Assembly: GCA_951394405.1 (NCBI GenBank)
Contig: OX596341.1
Span: 3,100,001-3,164,000, forward strand
Reading direction: 5' to 3'
Source: Coprinellus micaceus
Taxonomy: Eukaryota; Basidiomycota; Agaricomycetes; Agaricales; Psathyrellaceae
DNA length: 64,000 nt
Numbering within the stretch: the first letter of the stretch is position 1; every line of letters starts with the position of its first letter. The position numbers and the translations under genes were made by a program. The notes below the pieces were generated by a model that was not told the DNA's origin, did no database searches, and saw only the letters and a list, made by a program, of their open reading frames with translations. Shown here piece after piece: positions 1 to 11,978 of this stretch.

Positions 1-230
1 GCCCAGCTTCCATCACGGAACATGCCCGGGGTACACGACTGGTCGCCTGCACAACCTCGCCTCCCAGGTTCTCGTCATTTCGTGGTGTTCTGTTTGTGTC
101 TACGTCAGTTAGTGGGTTCAGCGACTGGTCGCCTGTACGACCTCGCCTCCCGAATTCTTGTCATTCCATAGTGTTTGCTCACCACGGTTAGTGGGCTTGA
201 GCGACTGGTCGCCTGTACGATCTCGCCTTA
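1..230. repeat. three-copy array of GCGACTGGTCGC-type motif
   Basis: Three copies of a motif close to GCGACTGGTCGCCTGTACGA begin near 36, 121 and 201, about 80-86 bp apart, each followed by a CTCGCCT stretch. The first 12 bases are an inverted repeat (GCGAC-TG-GTCGC). The same array lies just downstream of the small secreted protein genes at 10.5 kb (inverted) and 23.8 kb. By analogy this array should follow a third copy of that gene, reading rightwards and ending roughly 50-60 bp before the window. Confidence 0.8.
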
Positions 231-560
231 GGATTATACACCTCAACATGTACTTGGACTTGGCACCGTTATTCACTCGTGATGTCTTTCGCAACTGTAT
301 ACGGCCGTATCTCGACTATTAGTATGTCGAATATAAATCTATCTGCGGTCTGCGATCATCGGGAAGTTGGCGGATATCTTATCTCAGGCGACTGGTGATG
401 GTGGAGAAACGGCGTCATTATTACAGGATGTCGAGGCCCACACCGAAAAGTGAGAAGTTGAACTGAGAACGGGTTGGACAGGTATGGCTGACGATAGGTG
501 TAATATCGATCTACTAGTCGACCGGATCGGTTCGCTGTTCTGGCCTTATATCTTTACCAA
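230..560. repeat. duplicated downstream flank of the secreted-protein gene
   Basis: This stretch aligns with 24040-24240: both contain AACTGTATACG, a GTCGAATATAA segment, GAGAGTTGGCGGATA or a close variant, and an ACACCGAAAWGTGAG segment. It extends the duplication that includes the motif array and supports a third secreted-protein copy left of the window. No coding sequence is seen. Confidence 0.65.
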
Positions 561-2400
561 AACTGTGACATGTACGATCGGATTAGGAGCTGAGTAGGTC
601 TCACCTACTACCGAGCGGAAGCCGCCCGTCTTCGGTGACGCGCGAAGGAAGTACTTACGTACCATAGATACATATCGGGTTAGATTGGCGCGAGGGCGAG
701 GACACGCCGATTCGTCACATACATCGAAGCCCAGCGCCGGCACACGCCCCTTCTCACAAAATGAGAGCGGGAGAGACCCGGCGCCGAGGGTGCTACGATA
801 CAACGGTTCGGACATCGTGGTCGCCACTCGTGAGAACTTGGGTATGCTTGGTAGAAGGGAGAGAGAGGATGGGATGTACATAAAGGCCCTGGGAGGGATA
901 TTGAGGTGCGGGGCGAAGGTGGAAGAAGGGGGAAGTGGACTGGGGAGGTACTCACTAAAGGACATCGATATTGATCCCTCTGGGTGTGACACCCAGAGGT
1001 TCGTTCATCTCCCCAGTTCTTGAATGACTGTGAGGAAGTGTGCACCGTCGCTCCATGAATCGATAACAATGCCTCTGGCGTTTTTCGTCACAGGCTAATC
1101 GGATTCGGAGTCCCTCAACCTTTATCATTCACCCGCGTGAATCGATGGGAAACCCAGTTGATTCGATTGGATTCGTCGTACCCTCCAAATTCAAGCGCCA
1201 GCACGACCCGAGCTCGCAAGGCCGAGAGCGGGGGAAGGCGCTGCCGAAATACTTCGACGGTACGACGGTTCAACGGAATACCGGACCACGTTCGCGTATT
1301 GGGGGAGGGGTGAGAATTTGGGTATAGAGATATAGGGAGGATGGTGAAGGGAAGGGAATTAAGCGAGAAGGTTAGAAGAGCAGATGAGAAGTGGAGGAAG
1401 TACGCAGCACACACAATCGATATCGATATCGATCTTCGGTGCCCTCTGACTCCCTCACCATTCACCCCCACTTCACAAGCCCAGCGGCACTCGACTCTCT
1501 TCGCCGACACCAGGCCGTTCCTCCAAGCCACCTTGGGAATCGAGATCCCGCCACCCGCACATCGTGAGTCTCCCCGGAGAGTCGCGGTGTGTGCGTGGCG
1601 GGATCTTCCGCAACGGAACTTGGAGGAGTGGTCGGTTACAGTTGTAAAGGTCCTCGTGTGGGACGAACGTGAGCGCGCCACGAAGTTCAGATAGGGTGGG
1701 GAGGTTGTCCGCTTCTTCGTATACGCTCAAGTCGAACCTTGATGTGGAGTGTGTGTGCGCGTACCTTGGGGTGTGGGGCATCAACGGAAGCCGGACGCCG
1801 AGATTCCACGGTTCGGCGACGCGACGGTTTGCGGTAATTGCTGGCGCTTGGAGGAATGTGGTATAACGGTGCGGACTTGTAAGGGCTTCGGTACGTGGGT
1901 TGAGGGGAGAGAGCATGGTGTGGTAGCGTGAGAGGACAAAGAGAGAGGGTCGGGGTGCGGTAGAAATAGAGCGGGGAGAGGGTGGTATAGGGGGAAGGGG
2001 ACGTCGACCGATTCGTCACGCAGATCAAGAACTAAGCGCCGGCGCGGGCTCCTGCTCGCAAGATGGGAGAGGGGGAAGGGTGCGGGCGCCCTACCGTGCC
2101 AATATAGGACGGTTCGGTCGTGTGGGGGGGAGTACGGAGGCTAGAGGGGGGGAGGATAGAGTGGGGAACAGAGAAGGGTGAAAGGGATGGAAAAGGTGAG
2201 GAACGAGGAGGGTAGAAGTGAAGGAATCACGCACAGTGGTTCTAGTAATCGATATCGATCCCCCTCGGTGTATCACACCCGGATCGTTTGCCTTCCACGT
2301 TCTCAATTCACCGCACGCAACCGCGATGGGTACCTGAGCGGATCGATGATCCTGCACTCCCATCTCTCCGCCTTACGTATCCTACCACAGTTACACAGAT
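560..2400. repeat. decayed tandem repeats ending in ATCGATATCGATC
   Basis: Three to four diverged copies of a 400-800 bp unit are visible. Shared blocks include a CGATTCGTC...AAGCGCCGGC segment (about 710, 1170 and 2010), a GACGGTTCGG-like segment, then a purine-rich (GA) tract, and an ATCGATATCGATC end (about 965, 1420 and 2246) followed by a small hairpin such as CCTCTGGGTGT/ACACCCAGAGG at 978-1002. Related right ends recur near 8300 and 9690. I see no gene here; open frames are short and differ between copies. Confidence 0.5.
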
Positions 2401-2916
2401 AGCGCTCTTGAGAAATCTCAGAGTGGGGTTACATGGAAGAAGAACAGATAGAAGACTTAAGGAAGAAGAACAGATAGAAGGCCTGAGGACGAAGCCCCCG
2501 CCAACCTCCGCCGCCGACGAGAAAAGACTCAGAAGAATCGAAGAAGCACAGGAAGAAGAGCCCCTATCTGACCCTCGGCACTCCCCGATCACTTTATCAA
2601 ATCTGATCGTGGCTGTCCCGCCACGTGCCCACCCATGCACGCTTGCAGCCAGCGCTCATCCCTCTTCTTCACCTTCACTTTCCCGTTCACGTTCCCGTTC
2701 CTCTTCTCTTCACGTCTCTTACTCGCTCTCGTCTTCTGGTCGATCGAGGTTTAGCTAGATAGGGGAAGGCACGAAGACGCCAGGAACCAAGCAACCAAAC
2801 GCAAGGAACGAAAGCAGGAAGGAGACACGACACTGCACGCAGACGACCTGAGCGGAGAAGGACGACCGCCGGGCCCGAGAAGAGAACGTTTCAGCACAGG
2901 CTTCTTTCTCTTATCC

Positions 2917-2945
2917 TCCGTCTCTCTCTCTCTCTCTCTCTCTCT
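2917..2945. repeat. (CT)n microsatellite in the leader of the Kre9/KNH-type gene
   Basis: An almost pure CT run lies about 155-180 bp upstream of the start codon at 3100, within a longer pyrimidine-rich stretch. CT-rich tracts are common in fungal promoters and leaders. A short AAGC repeat follows at about 3050-3068. Confidence 0.8.
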
Positions 2946-3099
2946 TATCCTCGAACCTCATCGTATCGGTCTCCCCACGTCTCTTCCTCCACATTCTCAC
3001 CTCACCTCTCTACCTCGGCCTTCAATTGATCGTCGATACCATCTACGGATAACAAGCAAGCAAGCAAGAAGCCGAGAACCCCAAAACGAAGGAAGAGAA

Positions 3100-4289
3100 A
3101 TGCCAGTCTCAAGACCGTCCTCATTGGCGGAACGGTGCCTCTGTGCGCTCTTATGGGCATGGAGCGTCAGCGGTGCGTCCTATCTCTCTCCATCCGTCTT
3201 TCCTCTGGAGGCGGGAAGCTGATCGTCGTCTCGTTCTCCAATCCCATCCGTTCTCTTCGACATCTGCCGCACTCGTCTCTTGCTCCGCGATCTTATCGGC
3301 GTCGCCTATTCGCCGCCCTCACCACGCAATCTGTATCCATCCACGCTGTTGCGCCCTGCATCGCCATCGCCTCGCCTACTCTCCCTCGCTGCCGCCCACA
3401 CGATCAATCGTCTTGATCGCCACGCACACCGCCCTCGACACGCGCCACGCGACCTCCGCCCACGCCATCGACCCTGCACTTCATGCCCTACATCAATCAT
3501 CGATCCCTCGCCCTTCGACACGCCGTCCTCTCTCCCTCGCTACGTTCGCCCACCAAAAGCATACTTCCTAGTAACATACCCAACCCGCTCCGTCCAGTGG
3601 GCGCAGGGCACCACGCACCAGCTCACGTGGGAGAAGGGGCTGCTTGACGGGGTGGAGGGCTACGATATTGAGTTGACGAGGATGAGTAGGGATGAGTTGG
3701 TCCTTGTAGCGCGGAATGGTGCGTTCCTTCGTCTTACACCTCTGTGTTACGTCGGCTGATGATCTTATCCATCCTTTCCCCCTTGGACTCGAACGACGAC
3801 CTCGCCCACCTATTGTTCGCCTCCCGCCCCACACAACAGTCCCAGCCAAACCCCCAGCTTTGAACGTCTACCTCGCGAACCTGCCCGCGGGGGACGACTA
3901 CGTCTTCGTCTTCATCAACAGCACGCATGGGGAGCTGCAGGGGACGAGTGAAAGGTTTGAGATTTTGGGGAGTGGGGGGAGTGAGAAAACGGGTACGTCT
4001 ATGAAATTTATACCGGCGTCTGGTGTTTCGGAGATGAGGGGATCGGTGGTGTGAGCGATGTATGAACTGACGCTTTCGTTCGGCAGACCAACCAACACCG
4101 ACGAAAGTCGACAACGCGTTCACGGTGAGCGTGACGCAAGGAGCGGATCCTACAGCCTTTTTCGCGACGACGTTCCCGGCGTTGCCGTGGAACGGTGCTC
4201 CTCCAAGAATTGTTGGAGTTGGAGCTTTGGTGGGGGTGGTGGTGACGGCGGTGGTGGGGGTGGTTGGGGGGTGGTGGGTGGTGGTATAA
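3100..4289 (+). CDS. Kre9/KNH-type secreted surface protein
   Basis: Four exons join in frame: 3100-3172, 3560-3718, 3840-3992 and 4087-4289, giving 195 residues. The N-terminus has an Arg followed by a hydrophobic stretch (LCALLWAWSVSG), read as a signal peptide. Residues about 25-125 match the Ser/Thr-rich Kre9/KNH domain pattern: a YFLVTYPTRSVQWAQG start, a TWEKG strand, and a closing YVFVFINSTHG...SERFEI segment. A long Gly/Val hydrophobic tail ends the protein (GALVGVVVTAVVGVVGGW), so it is a GPI-anchor signal or a membrane helix. In yeast, Kre9/Knh1 act in beta-1,6-glucan assembly; most basidiomycete relatives are uncharacterised wall proteins, so the family call is firmer than the role. 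The first intron (387 nt) is long and could hide a small exon. Confidence 0.75.
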
Positions 4290-5400
4290 CATGGGTCGAG
4301 GAGATTGGGCTGGGTTGAGCGAGTATGGGGCGGGGTAGGGAGGGAGGGATGGAGGGAGCGGGAGGGATGGAGGGAGGGTAGGGGTATGGAGGGATGGAGG
4401 GAGGGAGCGGGAGGGGAAAAGGATAGAGGCGGAGGGCGAGGACGAGTGGAAAGGGGGGCCGAGGAGGAGAGGATGGTTGCGATGGTACTTTGCAGGACAT
4501 TATGCGTTTTTCTTCTCTTCATACATACTAATAATGCTTTTCATCCTTCGATTCGTCTACGGTCTTAATTGGTGCACATACCCATGGACTTTCTATACGA
4601 AATTTTCTTTCTCTCGACCGGTGACGTGACTAGATGCCAGTGTGCGTGGTTGTAGTAGGAATAAAAGTAGTGTCTCTCTCAGCCTTCCCTTCGTCCCGTC
4701 CTTCCCATCCAGGCATTTCCCTCCCACTCGTAGGTACGACCGACCCCGGCGATTCCTAGGAATACCTCTAGGCGCGCGTCCTTCGTTCACCAGCTCTCCC
4801 CGTCCGTCCGTCCAAGCATCTCTCCCACTCGTGGGTACGACCGACCCGGCGATTCCATAAATCCCTCGCGTCCTTCAGTCACACTGGACAACTCACAACA
4901 CGAGGCGATGCTTAACACACCCTGGGGAGTCATGGGCGCTCCGTGAAACCCGGAATGGCTTCAAAAGTTCGAGCGATTGGGGGGCCGGGTTACACGGGGA
5001 TGCAACGTTGTATCCAGGGGAGGGAGGGCGGTTCCGTCGAGGAGGGGATAAAAGGGGGTGCGGAGGTAAAGGGGATAGGTAGGAGGGCGAATAGAGGGGG
5101 GTTGGGGGTAAGAATAGGAGTGGAGGGAAAGATTAGATTAGATTGCGTGAATGTGGCGTTAAATTGAATTGAAGGGCGGGATGAGGTGGGCGAGGTGGAA
5201 TGAAATGAACTCACGAGGGCGAGGTGAAATGAAGTGATATAACCAGTTGAATGAATTGGGTGATAAGTAGGCGTGATATAACTTGAGGGGTGTACTGTAG
5301 ACGCGCTCAATCTATGTACGTGACTGGGAGTCGGGCGTTGGAGCCGTAATGCAGACTAGGCTAGCTAGGAAGGCATCGCAGACCCGTCCGAGCGTCCGAG
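4290..5400. other. intergenic: GA-rich tract and short direct repeats
   Basis: 4320-4470 is a GGGA/GGAT-rich tract. A block with CCCACTCGTAGGTACGACC at about 4721 recurs in slightly changed form (CCCACTCGTGGGTACGACC) at about 4829, both followed by GACCCYGGCGATTCC. 5160-5290 holds repeated GATGAGGTGGGCGAGG/GGCGAGGTGAAATGAA pieces. No gene is recognised. Confidence 0.5.
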
Positions 5401-5409
5401 CGAAGAAGT

Positions 5410-8400
5410 GAAAAAGTGAAACGCGAGAGAATGTCTCGTCGACTGGGCGGAAACGTACATAAAGTAGCACCTCTCAGCCAAACTCCTTATTCACCACACC
5501 GTCTTCGACAACTTTCGTTAAGGTCGTCTCGGAGCGGAGTGGAAGGTCATACGAGATGGCTGGAGGTGATGGACTGCGTTACGCCGCGAGCTGCGAGATC
5601 TATAGGTGGAGATAGATCCTAGAATGGAAGAAATCTAGACAACTACTGAGCCTACCGAGAGCCCCCGGGCGACGAACCGGCGCCTCCTTGTAAATCCCAG
5701 CTAAGTATGGACTCCAACGCCCTCGACCACAGATACCTCTCTCTACAGAGACTCGTAGGAGAGGGTCGGGACCGCATTGCATGTATATGGACTGGGAGCC
5801 CACAGGAGAGGATACATCACGAACGTCACCATGATCGAAGCGAAAATGGTACTTACTCACGGCAAGAGATCGCAAGAGAACGTCTCATCGACTGTGAAGC
5901 GATGTACACCTCTATCTAGCACCTCTCGGTCAAACTCCTTGTTCACCACACCGTCTTCGACAACTTTCGTTGGGGTCGTCTCGGAATGGTGTGGTGAGGC
6001 ATAAGAGATGGCGGGAGGTGGTAGGTAGTGGTACGTCGCTAGGGCTGCGAGATCTAGAGGCGAAAATAGGAAGAACGAAGGAGTTGAGCAAGACAAGCAC
6101 CCCAGCTCGGGCCATGGACGACAAAGCGGCACGCCCTTAAGACCTCCGTGCGCAGCGGCGCATACAAACGAGCACCTCTCAGCCTCACTCTATGGTCACC
6201 AGCCCATCTTCGACAGCCCTGGTCTGCGTCGTCTCGGAACGGAGTGGAATGCCATGCGACGCGGTGAGAGGTGCTCACTCGACATCTCCGGAGGATGTTC
6301 TTGAAATCGAAGCAAATTCTAGAGGAGAGACGACAGCCCAATAGGAACGAAGCAAGAACATCGAATCGGCTCCCCGGCTCTGGTTCAGCACCTCCTGAGA
6401 CAAAGCATCCACGGGAATCGACGATCGCCACGGATGTCTCTTACAAGAGACTCGTAGACGAGCGCTGGGACCACGCGGATGGCTGGGATGTGCGGATATC
6501 CGATATCGCATCGGGGAGGGCCAAAGAGGAGAGATGTCGAAGTGTCGAGTGTGTTGTTGAGGATGATGACAAGCCAGAATTCCAGACAGGACTGAGGAAA
6601 GCAGAGGCGATCTAAGAAACGTATCAGTCTCGTCGATCGAACAACTTAGCCCCACACCGCCTTTCCGGCTCAGCACCCCCATACCCCTTGATACCTGGGA
6701 CGTCAGTGCCTGTCTCGGTTATCCCATACCTTGGGAAACTTGTACAGAAACGCTGGGACCCATGCAGATAGCTTGGAGGTACTGCGGCTCGTCACGCGTG
6801 TAGGTAGACCCAGATGGAAACCCCTATGGAAGAGCCGTCTCAAGTCGCGACGACCCATTAAACCCAACCCGGCAGACACCCAGCCACTCGTGCTTAGGGA
6901 ACTCCGCCACCAGTGCTAACCCAACGGCCGCCCTCGATCAGAGAGCGCGCTGGGTGACCAGGGTGAGTTGACAGTCCTTGCGAGCGAGTGGCTTGGGTTC
7001 CGACGGCCTGAGGGGCTGAGGAATAAAAAGGAGTTTGATGAGATCGGATTAGAGTACGGCGTAGAGCGGGAGCGGTCTGCGAAGTGAGTTCCTAGGACGT
7101 AAAGATTCCCCGAGGACGGGTACATACACAACCGAAAGCCGATGCAAGATCGTCGTATAATCGATGGCTTGAACCTCAAGTAGCGGATTTCGGGCTCGGC
7201 ACCTCTGAGCCTATGAATCGGTACCGACGTCCGCAGAAGAATCTCTTCGTCAGAGACCCGTAAGCGAACGCCGGGACGAAGCAGACGACCAAGGGGTGGT
7301 GAGTCGATTGGGTTGGTCGAGCCAGATGCGAATCAACCGAAGGACTGAAGGTGGTAGAGCCGGCCAGACCTGAGCCGGAGACCCCAGCCACTCACGCTGC
7401 CGCGAGACTTCTTTGTGACCAGCATCGCCCCGAATGCCTGCTCTCCAATAGAGGGCGTTGAATAACGTGAGTTGAAGGTCCTTGCGAGCGAGTGGATTGG
7501 GTCTCGGCGGGTAGAAGGTCGAGTACCGTCACCGGCGCATTCAGGAGAGGCTCCTAGTCGCTGGAGGTTGAGCAGTAGTCGAGTAACAGTGGATACGAAA
7601 GCCCCCTGGGTTTCTCCCCAACCTTTTGTGGGGTGTGAATGAAGATACGCTCGGGGTGTAAAGGATGAGGAATACGAGGTTCCTCTGCGGCCCGATCGAC
7701 AACCAGCACCCCATTCTTCCAGCACCTTTCAGGGCAATGTCAAGGCTCGTAGTGATCCGTAGAGCGGATTATACTCGACGAAGCCATGTGGGCGCAATAA
7801 GAGAGGGGTGCTGGAGGTACATCGCTGCCAGAAGTGGAAGTCAACGGCCAATCGACGACCTTTGGCCAGTCGGCTAGCCATCCGAGTACTAACGAATAAA
7901 CCTCATCAGCGTCTGCCCGGAGCGTCCCTCTCGAGAATCTGGAGTACGCTGAGCGACGTGGATCGAGCACTCGGGCGGCTTGCGTTCCAGTAGGGGGGCG
8001 AGGTTTTGATCTGCGCGACCGATAAGAGGACATTGAGACCCTAGTTTCAACAAGGGTGAAAGCAGGGAATACGGAGAGAGCCTTAGCCGAGACGCCTAGC
8101 CACTCATTCCTAGGATTCATGGAGGTCCAGCGCTCCGAGCGCCATCCTCAAGAGAAGAAGGCTCTGAAAGGCTTGTCTCCAGGGTCGCGGGGCGAGTGGC
8201 TAAGACGTGGACGGCCAGGTCATCGAGGCGGTATAGAGATGGTGAGAGCTGGGAGAAGGGGACGAAGGTGTGATGGATCATGATGTGATTCAAAGTGAGA
8301 CCGATATCGATCGGAATTTGCCGATTCAGACGCGTGATGTACACCCCTTCACACCTTCGAATAACCACGATTTGAAGAAATGTCCTATGCTCTGGTCACC

Positions 8401-8960
8401 AAGACCTGGACCTTGGTTCGTTGGTTATTGTACTGGAGCCAGGTACGAGTAAAATATAACCTAAGGCTTTTGTTTCGACACGTACTCAGGAGGGCCAGAC
8501 CGCAAAGGATGGTGGTTTGATTAGGCTGTGAAATGGGCTACATTCGGATGAATAGGGTCAAGCCCGAGTGAGCTCGTTGTGACTTGAGTGAAATAAGTGT
8601 ATCAAATGTACATTGTAGGTAAGTAGGTAGGGATGTCCACGCTGAAGAGGGAATGATAAAATGGAGAACACGGGAGATAGGAGGTACCCTTGTGTCTACG
8701 GCGTCAATTTTTGTTGCCAGGGACAATTGAAGCATGAAACGATACAAGATCTGTAGTCTCGTCGATCGACGATTCAGCCCGCCAACCCAGCACATCCCGG
8801 CCAGCCGAACCTTGGATGCCAACGTCAGCTCTAAATATCCAAACACGTCTCAACGTAGAAGATATATGGACGAGTGCTGGGTCAATCTGGATCGCTTGGA
8901 TGTGCTGTGATTTCTCTTGGTAGGTTTCAGTTCATCGAGGTAGAGGGCAAAGAAAATAAT
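5410..8960. repeat. array of diverged repeats, no intact gene
   Basis: Several blocks recur. A CACACCGTCTTCGACAACTTT block occurs at about 5497 and 5947, with a more distant copy near 6206; each is followed by GTCGTCTCGGAA/G...GGAGTGG. A block reading roughly AGACTCGTAGACGAGCGCTGGGACC occurs near 6447, and variants are seen near 5748, 6735, 7250 and 8860. A GTCTCGTCGATCGA block occurs at about 6628 and 8756. Frames are broken in all copies, so this reads as an old repeated element or gene array in decay. I do not recognise the parent. Confidence 0.5.
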
Positions 8961-10240
8961 GCAGGAATTGGAGAAACAACTTAGTTGAACTCCGTCCGAG
9001 GATGGACTTTATACTGGAGAGGCCCCGGAGACGGCGAGGCTTGAAGGAAATGGATACGTCCACGCGTCGAGGTTGTCAAACAGCGCCTCTCTTGGTATTT
9101 TGGGCTATGCAACAACACCCCCGTCGCAGCGACCTGTAAGGCGGCTGGCACCTCGAGGAGGCCGTGTGACGTCCAAAGTGAGGAGAGGCGATGGAGCCAA
9201 GTCGGTGCGGGCTGTGTGGTAGAGAGTCTCGATCGTCGGCCACATTGTACCCAAGGTAATCGAAGCGTCAATGCAGAGGTTCTGGAGAGCGAGTGGAGAC
9301 GGTGGTCAAGAGCAAACCAGTGGGAGTGATCAAGCCAAGGAGGGCCAAAAACGGCGACCTTTACGTCCCCGCACCCATACTATTACGCCAGTGACCTGAT
9401 GCTCAGCTCCTCTCTACACCGGAAGACACGTGGTCTCAGGAGAGCGAATATTTCGCTGGGTCAAGAGGGGTGCGGGGTGCGAAATCGCGCTTTACCGGCC
9501 AGTGTTGGATTAGTGCCATGTCCCACGTCCCCAGTATCGTGCAGACTACAAAACACGAAGGGGAGCGAGAACCGGGAGCATGAAGGCACAGGAGGAGGAC
9601 GGACAGATGGGAGGAGGAGAGAAGATGAGGAAGATGAAGTCGGGAAGGAAGACAGGGGTACATAAACGAGTGGAACACTGTCACATCGATTATCGATGCC
9701 CCTTCACGATCGATTCTGTTCCGGCGGGGGAAGTGTCGCATCAGTTTCAATGATGACGTTTCCGTGTGAAGGAGGTGCGAGGAGCCCCAGACCTCTCGTT
9801 CTCATCACCGTGAATTCGAGTCACTTCATATCGAATGGGGTAGGTAGCACGGGCGCTGTAGTGACCAGGAGCATAGGTACCAGACTCCGATATGGGGATA
9901 TTTCGGTCATGGATACTGCTGGATACTGGTGCAACAGGTTGAGTGCGTGTATCAGATATGCGGTTAAACTTCCGAGAGAAACTAGAAGAGAGACTAGAAG
10001 GGTGGTGATATCCATGCCCGTGGCGACAGACGATATGGAGGAGTCACTGCATGCCGGGCGATCTCGAACATTCAATTGACCGTTGTACAGTGGGCTTTCT
10101 GTACATCGGGCTCCGTCCTTCGTTTTAAGGACAACACGGACGAAGTGGTCCGTTAAGGCAGTTCGGCGTACAAAACCAAAGGTATTCCATCGTCCATATT
10201 TACACACAAATTCGGGATTATTCAGTCAACAGGAATGAAA
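8960..10240. other. intergenic, no gene recognised
   Basis: Nothing with convincing coding structure is seen. Around 9590-9715 a purine-rich tract leads into ATCGATTATCGATGCC, matching the right ends of the 0.6-2.4 kb repeats. Confidence 0.4.
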
Positions 10241-10241
10241 C

Positions 10242-10388
10242 GAGATCGTACGGGCGACCAGTCGTTGATATCGACGAGAGGGGGCAAGGTCGTGCAGGCG
10301 ACCAGGTCGCTTGTCCCACTAACCGTAGTAAACAAACACTATGAAATGACGGGAACCCGGAAGGCGAGATCGTGCAGGCGACCAGTCG
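10242..10388. repeat. three-copy motif array downstream of secreted-protein gene (inverted)
   Basis: Three copies in reverse orientation (GTGCAGGCGACCAGTCG and variants) lie at 10242-10264, 10285-10310 and 10363-10388. The nearest copy is 82 bp downstream of the stop of the leftward gene at 10470-11000, matching the spacing seen at 23.8 kb (92 bp). Confidence 0.8.
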
Positions 10389-10469
10389 TAGATCCAGGGA
10401 ATCTTCTGTGACGACAATGATATTAGCTCTGGATCTAAATGGGGGATGCTAAACTTACATTGTCGTGGA

Positions 10470-11000
10470 TTAAGCCTCGAACGTCTCGTATGCGCCGAGA
10501 GCCTTCCAGTTACCGTTCTTGAAATGCTCAACAACGGCGTCGGTCGCATTCACCCCACCTGGGACCTTGATAGTGCGCTCGACGCCCTCCCCATCCTGAT
10601 ACGTGAACCCATTCGGGGTCGCACACTCCTTCTCGTCCACACTCGCACCGCGTCCCACGACCCTGCTCCCGCTATGGAACCAGTTCAGGTGGCTTGCACG
10701 CGCTCCTCCTCCATTCCAACACTTGGTACCGGGACCGAAGACGCCGAAGAGGAACGCGCTGCACGAGTTGGTGTAGCCTTGGCCTTGACTCCCTCCAGGG
10801 AGGTTCTCAAACTGGGCAGAGAATCCGAAGCCTATGGGAAGGCTGCAGCACACGCCTCCACCGTCGCTGCAGAAGAAGTTGGAGCCCGAGCAGGAAACGG
10901 TGCTGGAGTAGCCACGGTAGGTGACGGTTTGAGCGGCGCTCTCGCTGGTGAGGGCGACGAGAGTGAGGAAGAGCGCAGAGAGGAGGTTGGTGAAGTACAT
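10470..11000 (-). CDS. small secreted cysteine-rich protein, copy 1
   Basis: A single exon encodes 176 residues. The start at 11000 gives a clean signal peptide (about 22 residues, ending SESAAQ); the frame remains open further upstream but that part shows no coding character. The mature protein begins TVTYRGYSSTVSC and has seven cysteines, including a CC pair (GGGVCCSLP), a GFGFSAQFENLPGGSQGQGY segment, FGPGTKCWNGGG and a conserved C-terminal KNGNWKALGAYE. It is about 80% identical by eye to the gene at 23264-23791. A TATTTAAG-like box lies upstream. I recognise no catalytic or named domain. It may be an apoplastic effector-like or wall protein; that is a guess from size, secretion and cysteines. 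Confidence 0.85.
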   Translation of the reverse strand: MYFTNLLSALFLTLVALTSESAAQTVTYRGYSSTVSCSGSNFFCSDGGGVCCSLPIGFGFSAQFENLPGGSQGQGYTNSCSAFLFGVFGPGTKCWNGGGARASHLNWFHSGSRVVGRGASVDEKECATPNGFTYQDGEGVERTIKVPGGVNATDAVVEHFKNGNWKALGAYETFEA

Positions 11001-11975
11001 GTTGTGAGAGGGCTTATGCTTGAGCTGGGAGATTGCAAGGGTGTTTTGCGATGAGATGAACAGGGAATACGTTCGGCTTAAATACTGGTTCGACTGGGTC
11101 ACGAGAGGCAGTGAAGTGCTACCGATGGGCCTGGTACTGTCTCTTCCTACACGAGTTGGAGGCCATTCAGAGTTCCTTGACCGAACATGGAGTCTCATGT
11201 CAGCCCCGAGATGCGGTTATGGCATTCTATTACTATTACAGAGTTACAGCCCATAAATAACGCATGGGCGGTGGAAGCACGCCTCGCATGTGCAACCTCG
11301 GGGTAGGCAGTGCCGAGGGTATCACAAAGTCTCGTCTGAGCGGTCACTAGGCTCTCCATCGTCGGTGCAAGGGTCCAGAGAACTCTTCCACCTTGTCCCA
11401 GCATCCTTCACAATAATCACCCAATTTTACCCGCGCTCGTGCAGGTCAAAGAGACAGGGTTCTCCTCTCCCCAATTTCAATTTCGCGGGTACCAAAGCAT
11501 ATGAACCCAACGAGGATCGACGACACGGGATGTGACAAAAGAAGCATGTAGAGCACCAAAAGTGGATATTCATGGCCGAACTGAGCGAGTGGTTGACGTT
11601 TACCGCAGATCCTCCGCTTTGACGCCGTGGCTTCCTTCCCCATTGCGCCGCCGAGTTCCCCGCCCAGCGCCCACGATAGGTTCCTCATTTGACTTTCCCG
11701 ACTTCTTTATGTCAAATTGAGTCTTCTTCGACAGGACGGCCTAAATGGAGAGCTGGGCCGGCTTCCATCCACCCGGTTGCTTGCTAACCAATGGAGCCTG
11801 GGGGTGGCTAGGCGCGATTGGGCGCCTAATTGCAGGCACGTTCGAAGAGCTACACTAACTGACCAAAATAAATGTCCCGCCCCGTTCCGCATGGACAAGA
11901 GGGATTCGGACGAAACCTCTTATATGACAAATGTGTGAGACCATATGATAGATCTTGGTCTGTAAATCTAAGCGA
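11000..11975. other. promoter side of secreted-protein copy 1 and intergenic sequence
   Basis: About 85 bp upstream of the 11000 start, the reverse strand reads ATTTAAGCCG, a likely TATA-type element. Farther out no coding sequence is recognised. Confidence 0.4.
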
Positions 11976-11978
11976 TCT

